64,000 nucleotides of DNA, taken from Bacteroides luhongzhouii (GTDB lineage: Bacteria > Bacteroidota > Bacteroidia > Bacteroidales > Bacteroidaceae). Made by a program: the position numbers and the translations under genes. How positions within the stretch are numbered: the first letter of the stretch is position 1; every line of letters starts with the position of its first letter. The DNA is taken from NCBI RefSeq assembly GCF_009193295.2, contig NZ_CP059973.1:1488001-1552000 (forward strand). Direction: 5' to 3'. Of the stretch, positions 10,701 through 19,771 are shown piece by piece. The notes under the pieces are model-generated. The model worked only from the letters and a program-made list of their open reading frames with translations. It was not told the origin of the DNA and did not search any database.

Positions 10701-11827
10701 TACCACCGATAGGTGTTATTCTTCCGGTCGTACACATTCACACCACCGCCTTCGGTACAAATCCACAGGTTCCCGTTCTTATCTTCTGTCATTCTGCCGA
10801 TGATCGGACTACTTAGACCTTCTTTCTCTGTATCTCCAGTTTTGTAACGAGTATAAATTTCGTATTCCGGGTTGAAATAATTAACACCTCCGAAGTAAGT
10901 ACCCAACCAGATTGTTCCTTGCTCATCTTTTACGATACACCAGATGGAAGAGTGGGTGAGTCCGTCGGGTCTGTCATTATTGGCAGTATATAGATAGAAT
11001 TTGCCTGTGCTTTTGTCATACCGGTTCAGACCGTGAAATGTTCCTATCCACAGGTTGCCTGTGTTGTCTTCACAACAGCTTCTTACAAAATCAGAGCAGA
11101 GACTATTCGCGTTTTTCGAATCGTGGCGAAAGTTTTCGATGTTTCCGTCTCTCTTTATATGGTAGAGTCCTTCTTCCCAACTGCCTATCCATAAATCTTT
11201 GGCAGAATCTTCATATATACTGGCAATATTACCTCTTGTAACAGGTTGTGAGATTTTTGTTTTATCTTCCGACAAGCAGTAAAGGCCACTACTGGTAGTC
11301 CCCATCCAAAGGTTTTTCTTTTCGTCCAAGTGGAGGCAGGAGAGGGTGATGTTTTTTCCGGCAAGATGATAGTAGAGATCGAAGTTACCCGTGCTTTCAT
11401 TATATACAAAAATTTCTTCTCTTTTGCTGATATATAATTTTTCATTGAAGTAAATAGCATCCACATTCCCTTGCAGTAATGTTTTGAATTTTTGCGTAGT
11501 CAGATCGAACTCTGCTACTCCATCAGTGCAAAGCAAGTATACTTTTCCGTTTTTGTTTCCGGTGATGCGCAGCACTGTATTGCTGAACAGACTATTCGGA
11601 TCGTTCTTATTGAGTTTGAAACTTTTGATATCGTTACCGTTATATCGGTTAAGTCCTTCACGCGTACCGATCCATATAATCCCTTGTTCGTCAATATAAA
11701 GGCTATTAACAGAGAACTGGGAAAGCCCGTCGTCCGTGGTCAAATGACTAAAAGTGATGTTTTGACCTTGTGTGCGGACTGCGACTACGCTTAAAAATAG
11801 CAAAAATAAAAGGATTACTTTTCTCAC
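7769..11827 (-). CDS. Hybrid two-component system sensor/regulator (HTCS)
   Basis: This 1352-aa one-protein two-component system senses glycan breakdown products in the periplasm and activates PUL promoters. In order: a signal peptide; a two-bladed propeller sensor of Reg_prop repeats at about 25-690 (repeated LWIGT/LWICT motifs); a Y_Y_Y domain at about 695-760; a membrane helix near 768-790; a histidine kinase with the phospho-acceptor His832 in SHEFRTPLTL and ATP-binding motifs NNLLSNAVKHT (near 941) and GTGIGLAL; a receiver with Asp1141 in LSDVVMPRMSG; and an AraC-type HTH at about 1250-1345 (SDRIGFSSSRYFSKCFKE). All catalytic residues are intact. It faces away from the large central cluster and next to the sulfatase/SusC1 group, its most likely targets. 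Confidence 0.97.
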   Translation of the reverse strand: MRKVILLFLLFLSVVAVRTQGQNITFSHLTTDDGLSQFSVNSLYIDEQGIIWIGTREGLNRYNGNDIKSFKLNKNDPNSLFSNTVLRITGNKNGKVYLLCTDGVAEFDLTTQKFKTLLQGNVDAIYFNEKLYISKREEIFVYNESTGNFDLYYHLAGKNITLSCLHLDEKKNLWMGTTSSGLYCLSEDKTKISQPVTRGNIASIYEDSAKDLWIGSWEEGLYHIKRDGNIENFRHDSKNANSLCSDFVRSCCEDNTGNLWIGTFHGLNRYDKSTGKFYLYTANNDRPDGLTHSSIWCIVKDEQGTIWLGTYFGGVNYFNPEYEIYTRYKTGDTEKEGLSSPIIGRMTEDKNGNLWICTEGGGVNVYDRKNNTYRWYRHEEGKNSISHNNVKAIYYDRDHEIMWIGTHLGGLNKLDLHTNRFTAYRMKAGDPTSLPSDIVRDIVPYKDKLVVATQNGVCLFDPITGTCQQLFKETKEGRGIGMVASLCIDKDGTLWIAATGEGVYSYRFDSGKLTNYPHNPANPNSLSNNNINSIMQDSNGNLWFCTSGSGLDRYRKASDDFENFDVQKDGLSSDCIYEVCESSIQKGDLLLITNQGFSQFDYPSKTFYNYGTENGFPLTAVNENALFVTHDGEVFLGGIQGMISFWEKKLHFTPKSYNIILSRLFVNGKEVIPGDESGILEQSICHTPEISLKANQSMFSIEYATSNFIPANRDEILYRLEGFSDEWNHTYRKQTLITYTNLNPGKYTLVIKSQREGIKEARLLIIILPSWYETWWAYLIYTIVTISLLWYLIQNYNSRIKLRESLKYEKKHIEDLEALNQSKLRFFTNISHEFRTPLTLIVGQVETLLQVQTFTPNIYNKVLGIYKNSLQLRELITELLDFRKQEQGHMKIKVSQHNLVNFLYENYLLFLEYASSKQINFKFNKQKDDIEVWYDQKQMQKVINNLLSNAVKHTKAEDTISINVSQEDNHAIIEIKDTGTGIAAAEIDKIFDRFYQTEHLNSLNTGAGTGIGLALTKGIVELHHGTIRVESEPGKGSSFIITLKFGNNHFTEEQIAKDDTETIQQTEEIVPSVEIISDSEWKEEDNKRIEDAKMLIVEDNESIKQMLVGIFETFYQVSTASDGVEALEMIQKDMPSIILSDVVMPRMSGTELCKQIKTDFNTCHIPVVLLTARTAIEHNIEGLKIGADDYITKPFNTNLLISRCNNLVNSRRLLQEKFSKQPQAFAQMLATNPMDKEMLDRAMAIIERHLDNTDFNVNIFAREMGMARTNLFTKLKAVTGQTPNDFILSIRLKKGAVMLRNNPELNITEISDRIGFSSSRYFSKCFKEIYHVSPLAYRKGEESEERDEEKAD

Positions 11828-11858
11828 TAATTTGTATTTTAAGGTGTTTACATCTATG

Positions 11859-11866
11859 CAAATATA
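11859..11866 (-). promoter_or_regulatory. -7 box of the HTCS promoter
   Basis: The minus strand reads TATATTTG, a good TAnnTTTG match, 32 bp upstream of the HTCS start codon. No -33 TTTG is obvious. Confidence 0.55.
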
Positions 11867-11914
11867 TTGTTTTTATTTGATTTCAGTGAATCTTATTAGA
11901 AGAAAGTAACTATA

Positions 11915-11962
11915 AAACACCGGGAGAGAATTCTATTTAACAGAACTGCTCTCCCGGTGTTT
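11915..11962 (-). terminator. Terminator closing the large central operon
   Basis: Perfect 14-bp arms (11915-11928 and 11949-11962, AAACACCGGGAGAG type) flank a 20-nt loop. On the minus strand the right arm runs into TTTTA. It lies 32 bp past the EEP gene stop and upstream of the HTCS promoter, so it separates the two transcription units. Confidence 0.8.
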
Positions 11963-11994
11963 AACTTAACTAACCTTTTATATAGTGCCCATGA

Positions 11995-13062
11995 CTATTT
12001 GATGTAGAACGTGATCAATACTCCTTTATGATCGCTTGGCCATTGACTGTTTACGGGTGGAATAATCGGATCTTTGGTTTGTTCCTCTACTCTTTGCCCA
12101 CGTACAATAGATCCTGTCGGGCCTACTAGCTCTGCTTTCTTCACTTGTAGACTCTTATTGGGATAGTAATAAACGAAATCAATCCGTTCACGTTCATCTG
12201 CCTCCGGTGCCCATGAGAGGTTTTCCGGAGCGATCGCCTTGTTGTCGGCAGGAAAAGTGAATCCCGGACATTTCACCGGATTGGGATGAATTACTCGGTA
12301 GGCATCTTTATATCCCCGTTGAACCAACAATTTGGAAGTTCCCCAATTGACGATACATCCGCGATGATCGAATAGATCTTTTGTATCGGCCTGCCAATCC
12401 AGATAAGAAGGCTCATTCAGATCTCCGGCAAAAAATACGAGTGCTCCTTGCTCTAGCTCTTTGGCGGCGTTGTTGATAAAAGCTTGGGCGGATTCTATAC
12501 GGTCTGATTCTTCGCAGACAGCAAGTATCTTGTCTACATCAGTGATAGGAACCGGAAGCTTATCCCAATTAACGTTGCCGTCATTGTACCCCCGGGGATA
12601 ATAACAGGTGTAGTAACGATACTCCGAATGTGCCGGGTAAACGGCCACTCGTTTCCCGTTTACATCCAAAATAGCTTTGAACATCCATTTATTGATGCGT
12701 TCTGTCTCTTTGATCGGAAATTTCGATATGACTGCCCTTCCGTCAATTCGTGCATCGTAATAGGTGAGTCCCCTATCTTTAAGTCCTTGCATCAGTTTAG
12801 GCATTACAGGATCGTCTTGCGGACCTTTATATAATTCACAAAATGTAGCAATGTCAGGCTGTAGGGCAGCAATCTGTTCTATCAGATATTCCGGAGCGTG
12901 TTCCACCTTGGTACACTCCACCCATAAGTTGAGTTGAAGGAACTTAATCTCTGTTTTCTTTCCTGTTTCTTCTTCCGGTACAGATACTTCCGTATCGGTT
13001 TTAGAACATGCAGTGATAACAGGAAGTATGGTAATAATAATAGTTAATAACCACTTTTTCAT
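11995..13062 (-). CDS. Endonuclease/exonuclease/phosphatase (EEP) family lipoprotein
   Basis: This 355-aa protein has a signal peptide with lipobox ITAC, so it is an envelope lipoprotein rather than a DNA-repair nuclease. EEP-fold motifs are present in order: LQLNLW at the start of the domain, TFCELY (metal-binding Glu), AVISKFPI, GDLNEPS (Asp214, Asn216) and PSDHKG with the catalytic His345. Members cleave phosphodiesters or phosphomonoesters. It is the last gene after two SusCD pairs, 22 bp past susD. EEP proteins in PULs have been linked to removal of phosphate from glycans, as I recall for a yeast-mannan locus of B. thetaiotaomicron. A phosphorylated glycan is therefore possible here; the exact substrate is unknown. 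Confidence 0.9.
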   Translation of the reverse strand: MKKWLLTIIITILPVITACSKTDTEVSVPEEETGKKTEIKFLQLNLWVECTKVEHAPEYLIEQIAALQPDIATFCELYKGPQDDPVMPKLMQGLKDRGLTYYDARIDGRAVISKFPIKETERINKWMFKAILDVNGKRVAVYPAHSEYRYYTCYYPRGYNDGNVNWDKLPVPITDVDKILAVCEESDRIESAQAFINNAAKELEQGALVFFAGDLNEPSYLDWQADTKDLFDHRGCIVNWGTSKLLVQRGYKDAYRVIHPNPVKCPGFTFPADNKAIAPENLSWAPEADERERIDFVYYYPNKSLQVKKAELVGPTGSIVRGQRVEEQTKDPIIPPVNSQWPSDHKGVLITFYIK

Positions 13063-13084
13063 AATCTGTATTTTTTAGGTTTGA

Positions 13085-14857
13085 TTACCAGCCCGGATTC
13101 TGACAGTTGGTTCCTGCTGCATTTTGCAACCTGATTGCCTCATCACCCGGTATCGGATACAACAGGAATTTCTCACTGTATGCTTTTCGGGTATTATCTA
13201 CTACAAAACGGGAGTAACTTCCATCCGAGTTTGCTTTCATTCCGGTGACTACCTTATCTGTCTGATCCAGTATTTTCCAACGGCGTACGTCGAAGAAGCG
13301 ATGTTCTTCAAAAGCAAGTTCCACACGCCTTTCGTTTCTGATTCGCAGACGGAACTGTTCACAGGATAATCCATAAGGAATGCCCGGCATGCCTACTCTG
13401 GAACGCACTGCATTGACTGCATCTACTGCATCATTAGGTACAGTCCCGGTGGTAGATGCCTCGTTAGCGGCTTCTGCATAATTCAAATATAATTCGGCCA
13501 AACGGAATTCTTTGAAATATCCGTCGAGGTTACCGGAACGTCCAGATTTATAATGTGAAAACTTACGTGTATAATAACCTGTACAGGTGTAGCGTGCATT
13601 GCTCGGATCGAGAGCACAGTTTCCTCCTGCCTTGGTTGAGACTAATGCACCCGTTTCCAGATTCAGTTTGGAACCATCATAATAGATAGAAGCTTTAAGA
13701 CGTGGATCACGGTTCTCATACGGCTTAGATTGATTATAAAGGTTTTGAACAGCCGAATTCAGATTGGGTTGCAGGTGATTGGCGTCTTGATAGGGATTCT
13801 CAAGATTGAGCAGGGGATAGGCCTCTGTCATATCCGGGTTCACGACTTCATAAGCATCAAGTAATTCTTGAGACGGACATGCGCCGGCATCTGTCTGACC
13901 ATCAGTAGTTGGCAGGCCGGCATAATTCCACATATACATTTGTCCAACCTCCATGATGGTTTCTTTGTCGTTTACTACCGGAAGGTCAGTACGCGAGTAG
14001 AAATAAACATCATAAGGAGAGTAGCCGGCTGTGGCATTCGGCTGTCTCTTATAAAGTTCATAATTGTTTGCCAGGCAGTCATCCAAAGATTTCTTCGTGA
14101 TTTCTGCGGCTTCTGTCCAGGTGATTGTTCCGTCATTGTACAAGGGGCTGGCTGCATAGAGCGCTATTTGCGAACGGATAGCAGCGCAGATGGCTTTTGT
14201 CATTACATGACGGTAGTTTTCCTTGTCCAATGAACGCCATCCCCATTCTTCAACAGTGGGAATGTCGATGGCATCCTGGCAATCGGCCAATATTTGACGG
14301 GCACATTCGCCGAATGTACCTCTCTTGACTTTGGTATAATCGTAGTCAGGAGTTGTTATGACGGGAACGCCTCCATAACGTTTTACTAATTGAAGATAAT
14401 AGAAAGCACGTAGTGTTAGTACCTGTGCCTTGAAACTGTTGCGTATCTCTTCCGAATAGACACTGGCAGTAGGGATATTGGCAAGGAAGATGTTACAAGC
14501 GCGTATCCCTTGATAATAATAGTTGTAATTTTCCGGATTACCTTCGATGTTTTCCAATGGATTACTGAAGGGGGATAATTGTCCTTCATTCCATTTGCGG
14601 GTAGCTCCGTTCTGTAATTCCCAAGCATCTTTAGCTTCGTCCGTACAGCCTGCAAGCATTGTGTAGTTATAGTTCATTCCGTAGTTTAGAATCCATCCGT
14701 AGCATTGGTTCATATAGGCATACGTTTTGCGATTAGTGGTAAACAAATCACTGTAATCTGTACGACCGTCCGGGTGATCCTCAATATCGGTGCATCCGTT
14801 CAATGCAGGCAATATAAATAGGGAGAGTACTCCTAATATAAGTTGTTTTATTTTCAT
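13085..14857 (-). CDS. SusD-family lipoprotein (pair 2)
   Basis: This 590-aa SusD/RagB-type glycan-binding lipoprotein has lipobox LNGC. Family motifs include LTLRAFYYLQLVKRYGGVPV in the N-terminal TPR region, FRLAELYLNYAEAANE, and RRVELAFEEHRFFDVRRW near the C-terminus, ending in NPGW. It starts 11 bp after the susC pair-2 stop and is followed 22 bp later by the EEP gene. It is clearly diverged from pair 1 but shares the two-helix lid architecture with pair 3, suggesting the pairs 2 and 3 arose by duplication or handle related ligands. Ligand unknown. Confidence 0.95.
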   Translation of the reverse strand: MKIKQLILGVLSLFILPALNGCTDIEDHPDGRTDYSDLFTTNRKTYAYMNQCYGWILNYGMNYNYTMLAGCTDEAKDAWELQNGATRKWNEGQLSPFSNPLENIEGNPENYNYYYQGIRACNIFLANIPTASVYSEEIRNSFKAQVLTLRAFYYLQLVKRYGGVPVITTPDYDYTKVKRGTFGECARQILADCQDAIDIPTVEEWGWRSLDKENYRHVMTKAICAAIRSQIALYAASPLYNDGTITWTEAAEITKKSLDDCLANNYELYKRQPNATAGYSPYDVYFYSRTDLPVVNDKETIMEVGQMYMWNYAGLPTTDGQTDAGACPSQELLDAYEVVNPDMTEAYPLLNLENPYQDANHLQPNLNSAVQNLYNQSKPYENRDPRLKASIYYDGSKLNLETGALVSTKAGGNCALDPSNARYTCTGYYTRKFSHYKSGRSGNLDGYFKEFRLAELYLNYAEAANEASTTGTVPNDAVDAVNAVRSRVGMPGIPYGLSCEQFRLRIRNERRVELAFEEHRFFDVRRWKILDQTDKVVTGMKANSDGSYSRFVVDNTRKAYSEKFLLYPIPGDEAIRLQNAAGTNCQNPGW

Positions 14858-14868
14858 AACTTTAGTCT

Positions 14869-17800
14869 TTAGAAATTCAAGTTAAGTCCGATATTAAATG
14901 TTCTGTAAATAGGGTATGTGGTATAAGAATATTGTTCAGGGTCCAGATTGTCAAACTTAAGAGATGAGGTAGTCAGCAGATTGGCGCCACTGATATAAAA
15001 TCTCATCTTCTCCAGTTTTAGTTTACTGCTCCAACGTTTTGGCAATGTATATCCTAATACTACATTCTTTACTCGCAAGTAGTTGTTCTTAGAATAGAAG
15101 AACTCATTGTTTTGGAGACTGGAAGAGTTTCCGGTGGTCAGAGCCGGGTAGGAAATCTCTTCATTGGATGCATAACGTTCTGCTGTCCAGGCATTACGAT
15201 GGAGGTCGGTGTACACGCCTTGATAGCTATTGTCGAAGATACCGCATCCACTATAATAGGCGGCTGTGCCCGACACACCCTGCAACTGAACATATAAATC
15301 AAAGTTCCTATATTCCAATTGGACAGAGCCGCCATAGGCGATGGTCGGCAGCGTTTGTGCTTTATCCATTGGGGCCTGGTCGCGTTCGTCGATATTTCCA
15401 TCGTTGTTCAGGTCTTTGTAGATAAAGTCGCCCGGACGGGGAGAAGCTCCGGAGAATCGGAGTCCGCTCTTGTCTATTTCTTCTTGACTATTGTAATATC
15501 CGTTTCCGTTGGAATAGTCAATGAGATAGCCAAACTGCTGTCCGGCAGAATAACCGGTCTTACGATATGGGTAGTAATATCCGCTGGTTGTACGATTCAA
15601 CTCTTTGACGTCAATTACTTCGTTTTTGTTGTATCCCATGTTGCCTCTGAATGTCATATTTAATCCGCATTTCAGTTTTTTGGTGTAGGATAATTCGATA
15701 TCGAATCCTTTGTTATTCATCTTACCTAGATTTTCGAAGGGCAGATAATTGCTGGCAATACCTTGTGCAGAAGAGATACTATTGTTTTGGATAGCCATAT
15801 TGGTCTGCTTCACATTCCAGTAGTCAAATGTGAGACTTAATGAATTGAACAGAGTGATATCGATTCCGTAGTTTTGCTGGAAAGACTTTTCATAGTGGAT
15901 ATATGGATTACCTTGCATACCTTCTACTGTTCGAGCTGCATAGTAGTTACTTAACAAATAGCCTTGCAACTGATAACGTACATCGGTAGCATACAAGAAA
16001 CGTGTAGCGGATATTTGGTCATTTCCCAGCCAGCCGGCAGACGCACGCACTTTGAAGAAAGATAACCAGTCACTGTCTTTCAGGAAACTTTCGTTGGATA
16101 CCACCCAAGCGGCGGATACTGTCGGAAAGAATTTAAAACGGTTGCCCGGTTTGAACTGTTCCGTACCGTCATAAGTGAAGTCTCCTTGTATATAGTATCG
16201 TGAATCATAGCCGTATTTCACATGTCCCATCAATGATAAACGATCGTATGGAAGATCTCCGTTTTTCATCATATTCTCATTGAAATAACTGACAAATGCA
16301 TCTACTTCATGTTTTTCTCCAAAAGTACGGTTGTAGCTGACAAACCCCTGAAAGTTGATAAAATAACGCATATTGGCAGTCTTACTTAGGCTTAGAGGAA
16401 GAGTGGTGTGTGTGCCAAAAATGCCACTACCATTGGCTGCGTAACGTGCATAGTCGGTAGAACCGTAGATTGTACCGTCATAGTTGGCTTCATAACCTAC
16501 TATTCCTTTCACGCTTAATCCTTTGGTCAGGAATCCCAGATCCAAGTTCATTCCATAGGCGACATTTAGGTTGATACCCGTTCGATGGCTATATCCGGAA
16601 CGGTTGATAAGTCCGTAAGTAGGGTATTCGTTATACTCTGTGGTAATTACTTTTCCGTCTTCGGTGACAGGTCCCGGTACGGTGGGAGCCATCTGATAGA
16701 TCGAATTCATAATATCTCCTGTGCCATTATACCCTTGATTCATCCGGTCGATAGTGACATTGGTATTAAGGAAACAATTCAGATAACGATGCAGAGTAAC
16801 GTCTACATTGGCTAGGATGTTGAAACGATGCAATTTGAGCGCTGGGTTATAGTTGTCGTTCTTTTCTGCGTCAATCAGACTGTTTTGATGAAGATAACCG
16901 GCATTAACAAGATATTTCACCCGGTTATTGCCTCCGCTGATATTGATATTGTATCGTTGCATACTGGCTGCATCATTCATAAAGGTGTCATACCAGTCAT
17001 GTCCGGGGATAGTCCCATCTGTGAATCCGGCTATTTCATATAAAGAATAAAGCGGAGTGCCTCCATCATTGAGTAATGCCTGGTTACGCATCTGTGCATA
17101 TTCGCCTGTACTTACTGTTTTGGGGCGCTGGGTAGCCTGCTGTATGGAGAAGTCCATGTTTACATTTACTTTGGTACGTCCTATTTCTCCTCTTTTGGTA
17201 GTAATAAGAATCACTCCGGAGGAAGCTCGGGGACCATATAATGCTTTAGCTGCGGCATCTTTCAGAATACTGACAGACTCGACAGTGTTGGCATCAAGCG
17301 TATTCATATCGAATAGTGGAGCCGGAATTCCGTCGAGCACGACCAAAGGTGAATTGCCATTTATAGAGTTCAGGCCACGTATATACATTGTCGTTGCATC
17401 ATCAGCCGGTGTGCTGGTTGACTGGATAGAGGTCAATCCGGCCAAACGTCCGGTCAATGTGGCTGAAAATCCGCTATTGGGCGTTTTTACCAATTCGTCT
17501 CCCTGAACGGTAGAGATAGCTCCGGTATAACTTCCTTTTTTCTCTTTTTGTAGCATGGCTACTTCGATAGGTGTATCCTGATCGGCAATATCTGATACCA
17601 GGCGAAATTCAACAGGTTTGTTCAGAGTGAATTTCATTGTCTGGTTCCGGTATCCCGGAATCTTACAAACTACCATATTGGCTCCTGACGGTATTTCCAT
17701 GATGAATTTTCCGTCTTTGTCACTGCTTGTGGTGTATTCGGGATTGTCCGGAACAGAAATGATTGCACCGTCTAAAGGTTCGTTGCTCTCATTCCGCACC

Positions 17801-17901
17801 ACACCGGATATTACTTCTTGCACTTGTGCCCGGCATACTTCGTTGCCTGCAAACAGGCATACGATGCACAAAAGTGTGATTATTCTGTTTTTCATATACA
17901 T
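14869..17901 (-). CDS. SusC-family transporter (pair 2) with atypical TonB-box region
   Basis: This 1010-aa outer-membrane transporter has a signal peptide (an alternative ATG two codons later gives MKNRIITLLC), a carboxypeptidase-regulatory-like domain at about 30-110, a plug (VVLDGIPAP, LYGPRASSGVILITTKRGE) and a barrel ending in FNIGLNLNF. Between the regulatory domain and plug, where other SusC proteins carry EVVVVGYG, it reads IEVAMLQKEKKG, so the TonB box is not canonical. It follows the pair-3 susD by 12 bp and precedes its own susD by 11 bp. The rest of the protein looks complete, so it is probably functional, with a variant TonB contact. Confidence 0.94.
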   Translation of the reverse strand: MYMKNRIITLLCIVCLFAGNEVCRAQVQEVISGVVRNESNEPLDGAIISVPDNPEYTTSSDKDGKFIMEIPSGANMVVCKIPGYRNQTMKFTLNKPVEFRLVSDIADQDTPIEVAMLQKEKKGSYTGAISTVQGDELVKTPNSGFSATLTGRLAGLTSIQSTSTPADDATTMYIRGLNSINGNSPLVVLDGIPAPLFDMNTLDANTVESVSILKDAAAKALYGPRASSGVILITTKRGEIGRTKVNVNMDFSIQQATQRPKTVSTGEYAQMRNQALLNDGGTPLYSLYEIAGFTDGTIPGHDWYDTFMNDAASMQRYNINISGGNNRVKYLVNAGYLHQNSLIDAEKNDNYNPALKLHRFNILANVDVTLHRYLNCFLNTNVTIDRMNQGYNGTGDIMNSIYQMAPTVPGPVTEDGKVITTEYNEYPTYGLINRSGYSHRTGINLNVAYGMNLDLGFLTKGLSVKGIVGYEANYDGTIYGSTDYARYAANGSGIFGTHTTLPLSLSKTANMRYFINFQGFVSYNRTFGEKHEVDAFVSYFNENMMKNGDLPYDRLSLMGHVKYGYDSRYYIQGDFTYDGTEQFKPGNRFKFFPTVSAAWVVSNESFLKDSDWLSFFKVRASAGWLGNDQISATRFLYATDVRYQLQGYLLSNYYAARTVEGMQGNPYIHYEKSFQQNYGIDITLFNSLSLTFDYWNVKQTNMAIQNNSISSAQGIASNYLPFENLGKMNNKGFDIELSYTKKLKCGLNMTFRGNMGYNKNEVIDVKELNRTTSGYYYPYRKTGYSAGQQFGYLIDYSNGNGYYNSQEEIDKSGLRFSGASPRPGDFIYKDLNNDGNIDERDQAPMDKAQTLPTIAYGGSVQLEYRNFDLYVQLQGVSGTAAYYSGCGIFDNSYQGVYTDLHRNAWTAERYASNEEISYPALTTGNSSSLQNNEFFYSKNNYLRVKNVVLGYTLPKRWSSKLKLEKMRFYISGANLLTTSSLKFDNLDPEQYSYTTYPIYRTFNIGLNLNF

Positions 17902-17913
17902 TCTGTTTTATGA

Positions 17914-19752
17914 TTACCATCCTGCATTTTGCCACGTCTGTCCCGTTGTGCCTTCCAATACGGCTGCTTCGTTAGCTGGGATAGGATATACGTGCCATTT
18001 TTTTTCGTAACTCATTTTACTCGGCTTGCCGCCGTCTGTTCCTAAAATAATTCTTTCATAAGAATATGAATTTCCATTCTTGGTGATTTTCATACCTGTG
18101 GTAAACTTCTCGTTTTCCATGTTCTCATTTGCAGGTGTCCAACGACGGATGTCGAAATATCTGTCTTCTTCGCAAGCCAGTTCTACTTGACGTTCGTGGC
18201 GTACCAACAGGCGTGCTTCGTTCTTGTCATTTGTCGACAAATCAACCGAGGGATCAAAGCCTGCCCGATGACGGATTTCATTGACCCATCCCAGACCTTC
18301 GGTGAGATGACCGCTTTCAATAGCGGCTTCGGCTGCGTTCAGATAAATTTTACCTAACCGATAGAAACGGAAACGACCGTCATATCCGGCTACTCCGGCT
18401 GCTTTACAGTTACCGTTCACCATTCTCTTTCTCCAATAATAACCGGTACGTGTGTTTGTATTTCCACTAGTACGGATTTCGCTGTTTCCTCCTACATATG
18501 TTTCTACGACTGCCGGTTCTTTACCTAACAGAACTGGACTGTTATTGTAAAAAACAGTAGCTTGTAAACGTAAATCACGTCCATTATAGGGATTTGCAGG
18601 ATCATAACCACTGTTGGGATTGTAATTGGGAGACAGATGTTTCTCGTCATTATAAGGTCTGGATAAATCCAATACAGGTTTTCCGGTTGCTAACATATCA
18701 TAGGCGTCTACTAACTCTTGGGAAGGCACAATGGTTAGTTGGGCATTCCCTAATACCGGTGCTCCGATAACATCATACAAAGGATTTGTATACGGGTCGG
18801 GCCAATAACCTTCTGTGCTTTGCCAGATTGTTTCTTTATCACTGGGATCTGTTCCGATGTAGTTATTGAGCGTGAAGTACTCCATATAAGCATTGTTGTA
18901 ATACTTTTCCGTATCCGAACATTTAGTATAGAGTTCGTATCCGTTGGCTTTCAGTTGTTCCAAACAGTCTTTATTGATTGTGTAAGCCCATTCCCATAGA
19001 TCCTTTCCGCCATTGTTATAAGTGCTGGCAGCGAACAAAGATGCTTCGGAACGGATAGCCATTGCGATGCCTTTAGTCATTCTGATCTTTTCGTTGAGCG
19101 TTGTCAGCCGCCAGGGAAGGTTGGCTGATTTAAGGGCTGTTTCGCAATCGTCTACAATGAAGCGGGCACAGTCCTCGAAGCTGGGGCGTGACAAGGTTGA
19201 AAAATCATAATCCAACCCGTAAGGCTCCTTTTCAATAGGTACAGGACCATACCATTTTAACAGTTCCATATAGAAATAAGCGCGGAGTACATGAGCTTCT
19301 GCTACCCAGCGGTCACGGTCTGTTTCGCTCGGGATGGCAGCGGTGGCTGCCCGTTGGAGGAATGTGTTGATGGTGCGGATTTGTCCCCAGTATAATTGCC
19401 AGTATCCTCCCTCTGAATAGGTATCACCCATATCTCTGCGAACGTCGAGATAGAAGTCTGTAGTAGTACAGTTGCCTGATGCGGCATGTGCAAAGCCACC
19501 ACCGGAACCATCTGTGCAATCCCATGCTTCGTCACTAAGTGCCACGGGATAGTTGCTCCAGAAGTGGTATCGCAAACTCTTTTTGGGCAGGTAGTCAAAA
19601 CAAGTGCTGAAATAAGCTTTGGTCAGATCAGGATCCTGAAATACTTCATCCAGCGATAATCTTCCGTCAGGAGCTACATCCAATGCTTCATTACAAGAAC
19701 TGAATGTGAGCAGGGAAGCAAACATGCATATATAAATAAATCTTTTTTTCAT
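17914..19752 (-). CDS. SusD-family lipoprotein (pair 3)
   Basis: This 612-aa SusD/RagB lipoprotein has lipobox FSSC followed by NEALDVAPDGRLSLDEVF, a typical SusD opening. Other motifs are HVLRAYFYMELLKWYGPVPI, FYRLGKIYLNAAEAAIE and RQVELACEEDRYFDIRRW, with a C-terminal QNAGW. It starts 19 bp after its susC. It would cap the pair-3 SusC channel at the cell surface. Ligand unknown. Confidence 0.95.
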   Translation of the reverse strand: MKKRFIYICMFASLLTFSSCNEALDVAPDGRLSLDEVFQDPDLTKAYFSTCFDYLPKKSLRYHFWSNYPVALSDEAWDCTDGSGGGFAHAASGNCTTTDFYLDVRRDMGDTYSEGGYWQLYWGQIRTINTFLQRAATAAIPSETDRDRWVAEAHVLRAYFYMELLKWYGPVPIEKEPYGLDYDFSTLSRPSFEDCARFIVDDCETALKSANLPWRLTTLNEKIRMTKGIAMAIRSEASLFAASTYNNGGKDLWEWAYTINKDCLEQLKANGYELYTKCSDTEKYYNNAYMEYFTLNNYIGTDPSDKETIWQSTEGYWPDPYTNPLYDVIGAPVLGNAQLTIVPSQELVDAYDMLATGKPVLDLSRPYNDEKHLSPNYNPNSGYDPANPYNGRDLRLQATVFYNNSPVLLGKEPAVVETYVGGNSEIRTSGNTNTRTGYYWRKRMVNGNCKAAGVAGYDGRFRFYRLGKIYLNAAEAAIESGHLTEGLGWVNEIRHRAGFDPSVDLSTNDKNEARLLVRHERQVELACEEDRYFDIRRWTPANENMENEKFTTGMKITKNGNSYSYERIILGTDGGKPSKMSYEKKWHVYPIPANEAAVLEGTTGQTWQNAGW

Positions 19753-19771
19753 ATCGGTTTTGTTTTAGCCA

